Positions 15,048-25,687 of a stretch of DNA of 64,000 nt are shown piece after piece; the first letter of the stretch is position 1; each line of letters starts with the position of its first letter. The position numbers and the translations under genes are program-made. A model generated the notes under the pieces. The model ran no database searches, had not been told where the DNA came from, and saw only the letters and a list, made by a program, of their open reading frames with translations. The stretch lies in assembly GCF_009866805.1 (NCBI RefSeq), contig NZ_SIZW01000038.1, positions 269,099 through 333,098 on the forward strand. The letters are read 5' to 3'. Origin of the DNA: Schauerella aestuarii (lineage in GTDB: Bacteria; Pseudomonadota; Gammaproteobacteria; Burkholderiales; Burkholderiaceae_B).

Positions 15048-16102
15048 CGCTCCGGTTCGCGAATCGAGGTAAACAGGTCCCACGTGGCCATGAACATCGC
15101 AGCGATGACAGGGCCGATCACGAAGCCGCTGATACCGAAAATGCCCATGCCGCCGAGCGTGGAGATCAGCACGACGTAATCAGGCATCTTCGTATCCTTA
15201 CCCACAAGGATCGGGCGCAGGATATTGTCTACCAAACCGATGACGACCACGCCATAGGCGATCAGCCCGAGGCCTTCAAGGATGTTGCCCGACACGAGAT
15301 AGTAGATCGCGACTGGCGCCCAGATCAGACCTGCGCCGATGGCGGGCAGCAGTGAAAGGAACGCCATGAGAGCGCCCCACAGCAACGCACCCTGAATGCC
15401 CAGCACCCAGAACGCGATCCCGCCAAGAACACCTTGCGTGAGTGCCACGACGACATTGCCCTTCACCGTGGCACGCGCGACGGTCGTGAACTTCGACAGC
15501 AGATGATGCTTGTGCTCATCGCTCAACGGAATGCTGATACGAATGCGGCGAGCGAGTTCCGGGCCATCGCGCAACAGGAAAAAAAGCAGATACAGCATGA
15601 TGCCGAAGCTGATCACGAATTCGAACGTATTCTGACCGATGCTCAGCGCCTGTGTGGCGACAAACTGACTGCCCTGCATCGCGCCCTGCGACAGCTTGTC
15701 TTGCAGGCTGGCCATGTCGCTGATATCGAAGCGCGACAAGAGCGAGTGCACGCCGCTGGGCAAGGCGGACATGATCTGCTCGAAATACTGGCCGAAGTTG
15801 AGTTCACCCGATTTGATTTGCTGGAAGATCAATGCGCCTTCCTGCACCAAGGCACCGGTCACAACAGTCAACGGAAGAATCACGAGCAGGAGCACGATAA
15901 GCAGCGTGACCAGTGCGGCCAGCGTACGTCGTTGGCCACCGAACGCCTTCAGCAGCCGACGCTGAAGCGGGTAAAAAATGATGGCAAGCAATGCGCCCCA
16001 GAAGACCGCGCCGAAAAAGGGCTGCAGCACCCAGGCGAATGCAATCGTGACGATCACGAGCAGCCAGAGGAAGGTTTTGTAGTGCAGCGAAGCGTGACGC
16101 AT
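15035..16102 (-). CDS. AI-2E family transporter / PerM-like permease
   Basis: A 355-residue polytopic inner-membrane protein with about seven hydrophobic segments: a pair near the N-terminus (FLWLLVIVTIAFAWVLQPFF, FWGALLAIIFYPLQ), a soluble middle segment, then the family end LLPAIGAGLIWAPVAIYYL and LVDNILRPILVGKDTKMPDYVVLISTLGG. The last pattern is diagnostic of the family. Members include E. coli TqsA and PerM, but the substrate here cannot be told. The frame is open upstream to 16273; the ATG at 16102 is chosen because the protein family starts there and the upstream part is not hydrophobic or conserved-looking. Confidence 0.85.
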   Translation of the reverse strand: MRHASLHYKTFLWLLVIVTIAFAWVLQPFFGAVFWGALLAIIFYPLQRRLLKAFGGQRRTLAALVTLLIVLLLVILPLTVVTGALVQEGALIFQQIKSGELNFGQYFEQIMSALPSGVHSLLSRFDISDMASLQDKLSQGAMQGSQFVATQALSIGQNTFEFVISFGIMLYLLFFLLRDGPELARRIRISIPLSDEHKHHLLSKFTTVARATVKGNVVVALTQGVLGGIAFWVLGIQGALLWGALMAFLSLLPAIGAGLIWAPVAIYYLVSGNILEGLGLIAYGVVVIGLVDNILRPILVGKDTKMPDYVVLISTLGGMGIFGISGFVIGPVIAAMFMATWDLFTSIREPERAQR

Positions 16103-16569
16103 GAGGTCGATACCTGAAAACGGGATGAAACGACAAAATCGGGGCAACTGTAGCCGAAATCCGTGCAAATTTGACTGCCCTGTAGCAATAGCGATGCCGG
16201 TGCAGCAGGAATGTGCTGCATTGCAACGAACCGTGCTTGAGATGGCAATGTTTGGCATCAGGCCGCAGCGCAAGCTGTAGTAGCCCTGATCAGCTGTTTC
16301 ACCCCCCGATCGCAGCAGGTATGACTGTTGAAGCCCTATCTACAGATTAGCGCTACCGCATTCGACGCCCTCTCCCTGAACGGCGCCTGTCGGACTGCAC
16401 AAACAGGGTTACATCCCTTGCATCAATTTCTCGCAATTTCGTTTTTTCTTGCGAGTTGGAGCCGTTAATATCGATTGAGCGTGCTGCCCGAGGCTTGTTG
16501 CCCAGTCAGTTTGCCCGGCGGCAACCGCTTCGCGATTGCTGCTGCCGAATCGAATAACCTCCCTCGTTC
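16103..16569. other. Intergenic region between divergent genes
   Basis: About 467 bases between the divergent AI-2E-type and GGDEF-EAL genes. It must hold both promoters, but I find no convincing promoter, repeat or RNA. Confidence 0.4.
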
Positions 16570-18771
16570 ATGCTCCGAGCTCAGCTATTTCCCCAGGTCG
16601 ATGAAGAAACCGCCAGGTTGGAATTTCTGCTCGACCTCGATTTGTCGCCATCAGGCTACACGGGGCTGGACGACGTGTGCGATCTGGCAAGCGCACATTT
16701 TGGCATCAGAACGGCTTGCGTCACGTTGCTGCGCAGTGACGTGCAGCACGCCTATTCGACATCAGGTGTGGTCGCGTTCGAGATTCCGCGGGAGCAGGCA
16801 TTCTGCAACGTCACTGTGGCTGAGCGCCAGACCTTGGTCGTGAACGATGCGCGCATCGACCCACGCTTCGCCAACAATCCGCTCGTGACCGGCGAACCGC
16901 ATATCCAGTTTTATGCCGGCGCTCCATTGATCTTGGATGATGGCACTGCCATCGGCGCATTTTGTCTGATCGGCCACACCCCCCGAACATTCGATGATGA
17001 CGATCAGGTGGCGCTCGCGCGCTTCGCCCGGATTGTCGCGCGCCAATTGCAAAGCCTCCAGCGCCTCCGTCTGATCGATCGGCGCGAGGCCCTGCTCGAA
17101 CAAACCGCACAATTGGTTCAAGCCGGCGGGTGGGAATACAACATCGCGCTGGATCGCCTCACATTGAGCCACCAGGTGTGCGAAATCTTTGGCGTTTCCA
17201 AGCACGCGCGTCTCACGTGCGACACCCTGCTCAACAGTCTCTACACCGCGGAATCGCGCCGTGCGGCCCTGGCGGATACCGATCGGCTTCTGAAGAAAAA
17301 CCAGAAGTACGACGCCATCCGCGAGATCGTGCGCCCGGATGGCCGCCGACGCTGGATCCGGGTGCTGGCGACCACCGATGTGGAACATGGCCGGCCGAGC
17401 CGTGTGCTGGGCGCCGTCGAGGACATCACGGCACAGCGCGACTCGACGCGCAAGCTGCATGAGTTGGCATATACCGATGCCCTGACCGGGCTCTCCAACC
17501 GCGCGGCATTCAAGCTATCACTACAAGACCGTTTGCAATACGGCATGCGGGTCGCGATGCTGATGATCAATGTCGATCAATTCAAGGACATCAACGACAC
17601 ACTGGGCCACCATGTAGGCGACCGCATGCTGGTCGATATCGGCCGACGCCTGAAAGCCGCCTTTCCCGACGCGCACTCGGTTGCGCGACTGGGAGGCGAT
17701 GAATTCGCCATCTTGACCTCGGCATCGGCAGACGACGATGTGCTGACCAACGAGCTGGATCTGCTGCAGGCCGTGATGGCGGCGCCACTGGTGTACGAAG
17801 GGAGCACTTATCCCATGACGGTGAGTATCGGCGCGGCGGTAGCGCCGGACGATGCCGCCACCGCCGAATCGTTGCTGAAAAACGCCGATATCGCGATGAG
17901 CCACGCCAAAACGCAGGGCACCGGCCGAGCATTGCGGTTCAAGCCGCCCATGCTGGAGCAGATCGAAGCCCGCGTGCAGTTGCTGCGGGATGTGCGCGAC
18001 GCGTTGGACCGCAATGAGTTCGAACTCTTCTACCAGCCCATCATCGATCTGCGCACCCACCGGCTTGCCGGGTTTGAAGGCTTGATGCGCTGGGTGCACC
18101 CGGTGCTTGGCGTCATTGCGCCAGCGTCGTTCATGGCGGCGTTGAACGATCCCGTCATCGGACCGCAACTCGGCCGCTTCGCGCTGCGCGCGGCAATGAC
18201 GCAGATGCGCAACTGGCTCGACGCCGGCTTGAACTTCGGACGCATGTCGGTCAATCTGGCGACAGCCCAGTTCCTGGATCGCAACCTGGCTGACGATATT
18301 CTGGACATGCTGGCGCGCACCCATCTCTCACCTTCGCTGCTGATGCTCGAAGTTACCGAAGGCGTGTATATCGGCTCTGAAGCCGACGCGGTTCAGGCCA
18401 CGGTGCAGCGATTGCACAATGCTGGCGTGGGCATCGCACTGGACGATTTCGGCACCGGCTATGCGTCCCTTGCGCACTTGCGAAGATTTCCAATCGACCG
18501 GCTCAAGGTCGACAAATCATTCGTGCAACGGGCTGAAGATATCTCGATCGTCGAATCGATTATCGGTTTGGGGTTGAGCCTGAATATGGAAGTGGTCGCG
18601 GAAGGCATTGAAGACCAGCATCAACTCGCCGGCCTGAAAGCCCGCGGTTGCCATTATGGACAGGGCTATCTCTTTGCCCGGCCGTTGCCTGCCGAAGATC
18701 TGGATCGAGCATTGTTTTTCGATACCACGCGCGTGCCGGCCCCGGCCACGCCGCGTATCCTTACGGCTTGA
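16570..18771 (+). CDS. GAF-PAS-GGDEF-EAL cyclic-di-GMP protein
   Basis: A 733-residue soluble protein with four domains: GAF (about 28-160), PAS/PAC (about 180-290), GGDEF (about 300-455) and EAL (about 470-720). GGDEF is intact at 375-379, but I see no RxxD inhibitory site just before it. The phosphodiesterase domain has EGL at 503-505, SVNLATAQ, EVTEG, DDFGTGYASL, KVDKSF and AEGIED, so the catalytic residues look complete. It could make or degrade c-di-GMP under an internal signal. No membrane segments. It stands alone, divergent from the AI-2E-type gene. Confidence 0.9.
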   Translation: MLRAQLFPQVDEETARLEFLLDLDLSPSGYTGLDDVCDLASAHFGIRTACVTLLRSDVQHAYSTSGVVAFEIPREQAFCNVTVAERQTLVVNDARIDPRFANNPLVTGEPHIQFYAGAPLILDDGTAIGAFCLIGHTPRTFDDDDQVALARFARIVARQLQSLQRLRLIDRREALLEQTAQLVQAGGWEYNIALDRLTLSHQVCEIFGVSKHARLTCDTLLNSLYTAESRRAALADTDRLLKKNQKYDAIREIVRPDGRRRWIRVLATTDVEHGRPSRVLGAVEDITAQRDSTRKLHELAYTDALTGLSNRAAFKLSLQDRLQYGMRVAMLMINVDQFKDINDTLGHHVGDRMLVDIGRRLKAAFPDAHSVARLGGDEFAILTSASADDDVLTNELDLLQAVMAAPLVYEGSTYPMTVSIGAAVAPDDAATAESLLKNADIAMSHAKTQGTGRALRFKPPMLEQIEARVQLLRDVRDALDRNEFELFYQPIIDLRTHRLAGFEGLMRWVHPVLGVIAPASFMAALNDPVIGPQLGRFALRAAMTQMRNWLDAGLNFGRMSVNLATAQFLDRNLADDILDMLARTHLSPSLLMLEVTEGVYIGSEADAVQATVQRLHNAGVGIALDDFGTGYASLAHLRRFPIDRLKVDKSFVQRAEDISIVESIIGLGLSLNMEVVAEGIEDQHQLAGLKARGCHYGQGYLFARPLPAEDLDRALFFDTTRVPAPATPRILTA

Positions 18772-18925
18772 GCGCACCGTACTGACATCATCTCACCGAC
18801 AGCACACGCGGAGACGGCGTTGCTGCGGCCCGACGGGCTCGGGACGCCGGTGCTCAGCGCAGTTACCGGCGAATCAGATGATCGATGGTGTGCAAAGTGA
18901 GTGCGAAGCGCGGGCGCGTTTTCCG

Positions 18926-19102
18926 CTAACGCGAATGCTCGGGCGCGTCGCGCCCCAGGCAGGAAAGCGCAAAGATTACCGTGATGCCGATAATGCCCAT
19001 GACGATGTGGCTGATGGGCCGTTCGCCCCACATCGCGACGCCCAGCGCAAGCGCACTGCCGACGATCAACACACAGGCAATGCAAAGATAGTGTAATTTC
19101 AA
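18926..19102 (-). CDS. Small membrane protein, TTG start
   Basis: A 58-residue protein predicted from a TTG codon at 19102 preceded by GGAAG with 6-base spacing. It has two hydrophobic segments (YLCIACVLIVGSALALGVA and IVMGIIGITVIFALSCLG) joined by a short loop, and a polar C-terminus. No family recognised. The same frame is open upstream to 19555, but there it overlaps the opposite-strand gene and is polar and unlike a protein. The call rests on the ribosome binding site and the two-helix pattern. Confidence 0.5.
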   Translation of the reverse strand: MKLHYLCIACVLIVGSALALGVAMWGERPISHIVMGIIGITVIFALSCLGRDAPEHSR

Positions 19103-19168
19103 TAAAGTCTTCCGAAGTGCGAGCGAAACGCAGCGCAGGCAATAATCAATCAAGTATGGAACGCACAC

Positions 19169-19534
19169 ATGACAGCACCGCGTAATGTAACGCATCGAGA
19201 CCCCGACCCGCTCTGGGGCTGGCAGCGCCCGGGATGCCATGGCAAGAAAGCCCTCGCCTTTTTCATCGACGATCTCGATCGCATTCTCAAACCGAACGTG
19301 GACGGCATCGTGCGTTCCGGCGGCATCGATGTCGAGGATGCAGAGGTACGGCTCGCGACCATGCAGGGCGAAGTGGACACGCTCATTGCTCGCTACGGCG
19401 AAGTGGGCGTGGCGCCGGAAATCTTTGGCCAGGCCCATGTGACGCTCAAAGTGGGCACCGATCGCTCGGGCATCCAGCACACGGTGCCGGTATTCTCTCC
19501 TGCTCTCAAACAGGCGCTGATGGCAATGCTTTGA
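19169..19534 (+). CDS. Hypothetical protein
   Basis: A 121-residue soluble protein, acidic and evenly composed (DRILKPNVDGIVRSGGIDVEDAEVRLATMQGEVDTLIARYG), without signal peptide or membrane segment. No family recognised. The ATG at 19169 follows a weak ribosome site. It ends before a bidirectional terminator shared with the convergent cold-shock gene. Confidence 0.55.
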   Translation: MTAPRNVTHRDPDPLWGWQRPGCHGKKALAFFIDDLDRILKPNVDGIVRSGGIDVEDAEVRLATMQGEVDTLIARYGEVGVAPEIFGQAHVTLKVGTDRSGIQHTVPVFSPALKQALMAML

Positions 19535-19566
19535 GGGGGAATGGGCGTCGCACATCGAGCGCGCAT

Positions 19567-19594
19567 AAAAAAACCCGCCTAGGCGGGTTTTTTT
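19567..19594. terminator. Bidirectional terminator
   Basis: A symmetrical hairpin (ACCCGCCTAGGCGGGT core) with seven A on one side and seven T on the other. It ends the cold-shock gene on the minus strand and the hypothetical gene on the plus strand. Confidence 0.9.
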
Positions 19595-19604
19595 GCAAAT
19601 GCGA

Positions 19605-19808
19605 TTACAGCACTTGGATCTTCGTGGCTTGCGGGCCCTTTTGGCCTTGCGCCGTCACGAACGAAACGCGCTGATTCTCTTCCAGACTGCGGAAACCGTC
19701 GCCTTGGATTTCCGAGAAGTGTGCGAACAGATCCTTGCCACCGCCTTCGGGGACGATGAAGCCGAAACCTTTTTCAGCGTTGAACCATTTAACAATACCG
19801 GTTTCCAT
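19605..19808 (-). CDS. Cold-shock protein, CspA family
   Basis: A 67-residue single OB-fold nucleic-acid chaperone. Seen: [18 protein letters not shown] with RNP1 KGFGFI at 13-18, RNP2-like DLFAHFSEI at 26-34, and the usual C-terminal [10 protein letters not shown]. It binds single-stranded RNA and melts secondary structure. Start at ATG 19808 with AAGGAA upstream; the open frame extends further but is not coding there. A strong promoter lies about 135-160 bases upstream, leaving a long untranslated leader as in cold-inducible csp genes. Confidence 0.93.
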   Translation of the reverse strand: METGIVKWFNAEKGFGFIVPEGGGKDLFAHFSEIQGDGFRSLEENQRVSFVTAQGQKGPQATKIQVL

Positions 19809-19941
19809 ACCAATTCCTTGATTTATATAAATGAGCCTAGACTCGACAAACGAGACCATCAAGGAGAGGAAAATGAACAACTTAGAACCGGGAAGGAGCA
19901 AGACTGAACGATAACCGCGTCACTTGAAAATCCTGGCGCAC

Positions 19942-19970
19942 ACTATGGCGAGTAACAAAAAACTTGTCAA
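19942..19970 (-). promoter_or_regulatory. Sigma-70 promoter of the cold-shock gene
   Basis: Minus strand TTGACA (19970-19965), 17-base spacer, CATAGT (19947-19942). The predicted start near 19935 gives a leader of about 127 bases before the ATG at 19808. Confidence 0.65.
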
Positions 19971-20062
19971 CGATATTTATTGACGATTTCCTGAAAACTT
20001 CGATATATACGTATAAACCCTTATCACCACAATGTATTAATCCTGTAGGAATTCTGCCCAAT

Positions 20063-20090
20063 AAAAACGCGCCCCCCGGCGCGCTTTTAT
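20063..20090 (-). terminator. purB terminator
   Basis: A GC-rich hairpin (GCGCGCC with GGGCGCG, minus strand) followed by five T, 22 bases after the purB stop. Confidence 0.8.
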
Positions 20091-20111
20091 TCCTGCCGGC
20101 TCTCGATCCGC

Positions 20112-21536
<1,425 letters not shown>

Positions 21537-21656
21537 TCAGGCGGGAATTTACTGCGAACAGGCCGCAACAGTGCGGGTAAACAATCGCTCACGGACAGTT
21601 TAATCACGTATCCTACTGCTATACTTTCGACGCTTTCCGACTACGATTTAGACTCC

Positions 21657-22271
21657 ATGAAACTGATCGGCTCTCTTACTAGCCCCTATGTACGAAAAGT
21701 ACGGATCGTCATGGCTGAGAAAAAGCTCGACTATCGGCTCGAACTCGAGAACGTGTGGTCCAGCGACACCAAGATCCAAACGTACAACCCGCTCGGCAAA
21801 GTCCCCTGCCTGTTGATGGATGACGGCGGTGCCCTGTTCGATTCCCGCGTCATCGTCGAGTATCTCGACACGTTGTCGCCGGTGGCCCGTCTGATTCCGC
21901 AACCCGGCCGCGACCGTGCGGCCGTCAAGTGCTGGGAAGCGATCGCCGACGGCGTCCTGGATGCGTGCGTGGCGATCGTCAAGGAAAAGCAGCGGCCGAG
22001 CGCCCAACAGAGTTCGGATTGGATCGCACGTCAGTACGGAAAGATCGATGCCAGCCTGAACGCAATGGATTTGAGCCTGGGCAACCATGCGTATTGCATG
22101 GGCGTGAACTACAGCCTGGGCGATGTGGCCGTCGGTTGCGCCTTGGGCTATCTCGATTTCCGATTTGCCGATCTGGACTGGCGTGCCGGGCACGACAACC
22201 TTGGCCGGCTGTTCGACAAGGTGTCGACGCGCCAATCGTTCATCGATACCACCCCGCCCGCCAGCACCTGA
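21657..22271 (+). CDS. Glutathione S-transferase family protein
   Basis: A 204-residue protein with an N-terminal thioredoxin-like domain (MKLIGSLTSPYVRKVRIVMAEKK; NPLGKVPCLLMDDG; DSRVIVEYLD) and a C-terminal all-helical domain (NYSLGDVAVGCALGYLDFRF). It most resembles the YibF-like GSTs of proteobacteria, where Ser9 rather than Tyr is near glutathione. The substrate is unknown. It is divergent from purB and ends inside a small tandem repeat. Confidence 0.85.
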   Translation: MKLIGSLTSPYVRKVRIVMAEKKLDYRLELENVWSSDTKIQTYNPLGKVPCLLMDDGGALFDSRVIVEYLDTLSPVARLIPQPGRDRAAVKCWEAIADGVLDACVAIVKEKQRPSAQQSSDWIARQYGKIDASLNAMDLSLGNHAYCMGVNYSLGDVAVGCALGYLDFRFADLDWRAGHDNLGRLFDKVSTRQSFIDTTPPAST

Positions 22272-22335
22272 ACGTCAGCGCCTGAACGTCGGCGCCTGAG
22301 CGCCGGCACCTGAACGCCGGCATCTGAAATGCCGG
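22265..22335. repeat. 14-bp tandem repeats over the GST stop codon
   Basis: Five imperfect copies of a unit close to CGCCTGAACGTCGG at 22265-22278, 22279-22292, 22293-22306, 22307-22320 and 22321-22335 (the last one base longer). Each unit carries a TGA; the first one ends the GST gene. Confidence 0.8.
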
Positions 22336-22355
22336 CATGATCGCCACGGCCCGCT

Positions 22356-23471
22356 TTACGCGATGATGCCGCCGCCCAGGCAAATCTCCCCGTCATAAAC
22401 CACCGCAGATTGACCTGGTGTGACCGCCCACTGCGCGTCGGCAAACGTCAACGCAAAGCGGTCGCCGTCGGCCTCGGCCAGCGCGCACGCCGCATCGTGC
22501 TGGCGATAACGCGTCTTGGCCGCCAGAGCACCGGTGTTGGGTGGCACGCCGGCTATCCAGCTGGCATCCTGCGCCTGAAGCTGCTGGGAGAGGAGCCAGG
22601 GGTGATCGTGGCCCTGCGCCACATACAAGGTGTTGGACGGGATGTCCTTCTTGGCCACGTACCAGGCATCCGCAGTGCCATCGTCGCGTTGACTGCCCTT
22701 GACGCCGCCGATGCCCAATCCCTTGCGCTGTCCCAAGGTGTAGAACGACAGCCCCTGGTGCGTACCTAATTTGCGCCCCTCGGGCGTGATCATGCGGCCA
22801 GGTTCGGTCGGCAGATAGCGATTCAAAAATGCGCGGAACGGTCGTTCCCCGATAAAACAGATCCCGGTGGAGTCTTTCTTCGCAGCGTTGGGCAGACCGA
22901 TTTCATGCGCGATGCGGCGCACTTCCGTCTTCGGCAACTCACCCAGCGGAAAAAGCGTACGCGAGAGCTGCGCCTGGTTCAGCCGGTGCAGAAAATAACT
23001 TTGGTCCTTGGTCGCATCGAACGCCTTGAGCAACTCATAGCGTGGTGCGCGCTCGGTGCCCACCCGGCGTACACGGGCGTAATGGCCAGTGGCGATGTGG
23101 TCTGCGCCCAGGCTCATGGCATGGTCGAGGAACGCCTTGAATTTGATCTCGGCGTTGCACAGCACATCGGGGTTCGGGGTGCGTCCGGCCGCATACTCGC
23201 GCAAGAACTCGGCGAACACGCGATCCTTGTACTCGGCGGCAAAGTTCACCGCTTCGAGTTCGACGCCGATCAGATCGGCGACGCTGGCCGCATCCAGCAG
23301 ATCCTGACGGGTGGAGCAGTATTCCGAATCGTCGTCGTCTTCCCAGTTCTTCATGAAGAGGCCGATGACCTCGTAGCCCTGCTGCTTGAGCAGCCAGGCC
23401 GTGACGGACGAGTCGACGCCGCCGGACATGCCGACGACGATACGGCCTTTTTTGGTAGTGTTAAGCGACAT
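22356..23471 (-). CDS. mnmA: tRNA-specific 2-thiouridylase MnmA
   Basis: A 371-residue enzyme that puts sulfur on U34 of tRNA-Lys, -Glu and -Gln. Seen: the PP-loop [15 protein letters not shown] near the N-terminus, [12 protein letters not shown], the catalytic cysteines in [12 protein letters not shown] and STGICFIGE, and the C-terminal beta domain. The length fits the family. It ends 84 bases from the convergent GST gene and is preceded by the LysR gene on the same strand with 12 bases between, so readthrough is possible. Confidence 0.95.
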   Translation of the reverse strand: MSLNTTKKGRIVVGMSGGVDSSVTAWLLKQQGYEVIGLFMKNWEDDDDSEYCSTRQDLLDAASVADLIGVELEAVNFAAEYKDRVFAEFLREYAAGRTPNPDVLCNAEIKFKAFLDHAMSLGADHIATGHYARVRRVGTERAPRYELLKAFDATKDQSYFLHRLNQAQLSRTLFPLGELPKTEVRRIAHEIGLPNAAKKDSTGICFIGERPFRAFLNRYLPTEPGRMITPEGRKLGTHQGLSFYTLGQRKGLGIGGVKGSQRDDGTADAWYVAKKDIPSNTLYVAQGHDHPWLLSQQLQAQDASWIAGVPPNTGALAAKTRYRQHDAACALAEADGDRFALTFADAQWAVTPGQSAVVYDGEICLGGGIIA

Positions 23472-23483
23472 GATGACGCTATT

Positions 23484-24470
23484 TTAATGCGGGTCAGGCA
23501 CGGGGCTGGATTTGCCCCCGCTGGCCATGGGGTTGACGGCCGGTTGGGTCGCGGCGTCAGGCTCGCAATGCTTATCCGGCACACCACCCGAGGCGACCGC
23601 GGGCAGAAGCCAGTTGCGCAATGCCTGCAAGGAAGGCAGGTTGGCCTTGTATTCCGGATAGCACAGGTAGTATCCCTGGCGCGCTTCGATCGACAAATCG
23701 ATCGCAATCACCAGTTTGCCCTCGCGCAGTTCCTCTTCAACCAGGCAGCGCGGGATAAGCGCCACACCGAAGCCGGCAGCTGCCGCCTCAGACAATAAGG
23801 AATACTGGTCGAAGCGCGAGCCCTCCCAGGCCCGCCGGGTATCGCAGCCCGCCTGTGCGAACCACTCCGACCACGCATTGGGCGCGGTCGTGTGATGCAA
23901 CAGCGGATACCGCAGCAATTGCATGGGATCGGTCGTCGGCACGGCCATAAGATCGGGATGGCACACCGTGACGACCTCTCGTCCCACCAGGTAATCGGCG
24001 CAACTGCCCGGCCAGATGCCATCACCGAAGCGGACGGCACCGTCGAGCTCAGGCATTGAAAAATCGTAGCCATGTCGATGGGGCAGAAATTCGACGCGGA
24101 TATCGGGGCGTTCGCGCATGAAAGCGGCAAGCCGCGGAATCAGCCAGCGGGCGCCGAACGTGGGCATGCTGGTCAGGCTGAGTGTGCCGCCCTGCCCTTT
24201 GTGCGCCATGATCTCGAGGCTGGCGCCCTCGATCAGGTCGAGGCCTTTCTCGATTTTCTTCAGGTAGCTGCGGCCCGCTTCGGTGAGCACCAGCCCTTGC
24301 CGGATGCGAGAGAACAGCGCTGCCCCCAAAAACGTTTCCAGTTGCTTGACCTGCTTGCTCACAGCGCCCTGCGTGACGTGCAGTTCGCGGGCGGCGTGCG
24401 TGAAACTGCCGTGTCGCGCTGCCGCCTCGAAGGCCTGCAGATCGGTAAGCGACGGACAGAGTCGTCTCAT
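23484..24470 (-). CDS. LysR-family regulator (GcvA-like)
   Basis: A 328-residue LysR regulator beginning MRRLCPSLTDLQAFEAAARHGSFTHAARELHVTQGAVSKQVKQLE, the pattern of the GcvA/AmpR branch. The effector domain is at about 95-300, and a proline/serine-rich tail follows. Start at ATG 24470 with AAGG 8 bases upstream; the frame is open to 24602 but that part overlaps the promoter region. It is divergent from a Bug receptor gene, its probable target. Confidence 0.88.
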   Translation of the reverse strand: MRRLCPSLTDLQAFEAAARHGSFTHAARELHVTQGAVSKQVKQLETFLGAALFSRIRQGLVLTEAGRSYLKKIEKGLDLIEGASLEIMAHKGQGGTLSLTSMPTFGARWLIPRLAAFMRERPDIRVEFLPHRHGYDFSMPELDGAVRFGDGIWPGSCADYLVGREVVTVCHPDLMAVPTTDPMQLLRYPLLHHTTAPNAWSEWFAQAGCDTRRAWEGSRFDQYSLLSEAAAAGFGVALIPRCLVEEELREGKLVIAIDLSIEARQGYYLCYPEYKANLPSLQALRNWLLPAVASGGVPDKHCEPDAATQPAVNPMASGGKSSPVPDPH

Positions 24471-24639
24471 AGGTAATGCCTTGTCGCCCGTAGATAAGGC
24501 GAGCCATGAAATAAAGTCATAGCTTAAGGAGAATTCTTCGTTTGCACAAATGAAAGCCATTCGTAAGAATGCGTCGGGAAAGGCCGTCAATTCGGCAGCC
24601 ACTCAAAGCTCGACTATTTTTCTAAGCAAGGGGAAGTTA

Positions 24640-25623
24640 ATGCAACGCCGTCAATTTGTCATGGGTCTGTGTGTCGTCGCCAGCGCGCTGTCTGCCGTGG
24701 TGGCCCCCGCCGCCTACGCACAGGACTATCCGAACAAGCCGATTCGTCTGATCGTACCGTTCCCGGCCGGCGGCACCACCGACATCGTCGGCCGCCTGTA
24801 TGCCGACAAGATCGGCAAGGCGCTGGGCCAGACCATCGTGGTCGAAAACCGCGGCGGCGCGGGCGGTTCGATCGGCAGCGGCGCCATTGCGCAAGCCGCA
24901 CCCGACGGCTACACGTTGGGCATCGCCACGGCCAGCACGCACGGTATCAACCCGGCGATCTACCCGAACCTGCCGTTTGACGCCGAGCGCGATTTCACGC
25001 CGATCTCGAATCTGGCACTCGTGCCGAACATCATGACGATCAACCCCAAGGTGCCGGCCAAGAACATGGCCGAATTCATCAAGTTGGCCAAGTCCGAGCC
25101 GGGCAAGCTGACGTACGCCTCGGCCGGTAACGGCTCGGTGTCGCACATGATGGGTGAGCTCTTCAAGATCGCGTCTGGCACCGACATCCTGCACGTGCCT
25201 TACCGTGGCGTGGGCCCGGCGTTGAACGACGCCTTGGCCGGTCAAGTGGACGTCATGTATGACAACTTGCCCTCCACCCTGCCGCACGTGCTCGGTGGCA
25301 AGTTGGTGGCGTTGGCTGTCGCTTCGCCCAAGCGCGTGGCGGCCTTGCCCGACGTGCCGACGTTTGCCGAAGCGGGCCTGACGCCCGTGAACGACGCCGC
25401 CTGGTTTGGCCTGATTGCCCCCGCCAACCTGCCCAAGCCGGTGCTGGACAAGCTGGCCGCTGCGGTGAATCAAGTCGAGAACGACGAAGACACGAAGTCG
25501 CGCCTGGCAGCCCTTGGCGCCGAAACCGTGAACGACACGCCTGAGCAATTCGCCAAGCAGATCGCCACCGAAATCGCCAAGAACAAGCGCATCGCCAAAG
25601 AAGCGAACATCAAGCTCGATTGA
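24640..25623 (+). CDS. Bug/TctC-family periplasmic solute-binding protein
   Basis: A 327-residue receptor: signal peptide to about residue 28 (ALSAVVAPAAYA), then the family start QDYPNKPIRLIVPFPAGGTTDIVGRLYA, VVENRGGAGGSIGSGAIA, ALPDVPTFAEAGL and IAPANLPKPVLDKL. ATG 24640 has GGGGAAG upstream. It probably binds an organic acid or amino-acid derivative. Context is the divergent GcvA-like regulator and a downstream N-formylglutamate amidohydrolase-like gene, 64 bases on, suggesting that the ligand could be a related acyl amino acid. This is inference only. Confidence 0.9.
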   Translation: MQRRQFVMGLCVVASALSAVVAPAAYAQDYPNKPIRLIVPFPAGGTTDIVGRLYADKIGKALGQTIVVENRGGAGGSIGSGAIAQAAPDGYTLGIATASTHGINPAIYPNLPFDAERDFTPISNLALVPNIMTINPKVPAKNMAEFIKLAKSEPGKLTYASAGNGSVSHMMGELFKIASGTDILHVPYRGVGPALNDALAGQVDVMYDNLPSTLPHVLGGKLVALAVASPKRVAALPDVPTFAEAGLTPVNDAAWFGLIAPANLPKPVLDKLAAAVNQVENDEDTKSRLAALGAETVNDTPEQFAKQIATEIAKNKRIAKEANIKLD

Positions 25624-25630
25624 TGTTCCG

Positions 25631-25658
25631 GCGCGCGGCGTCATGTGACGCCGCGCGC
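25631..25658. repeat. Perfect inverted repeat between receptor and hydrolase genes
   Basis: GCGCGCGGCGTCA and its complement separated by two bases, just after the receptor stop codon. There is no T run, so it is not a classical terminator; it could stabilise the upstream mRNA end or reduce readthrough into the hydrolase. Confidence 0.75.
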
Positions 25659-25687
25659 ACCACACACAATCGGATGCCTTGAACCCT

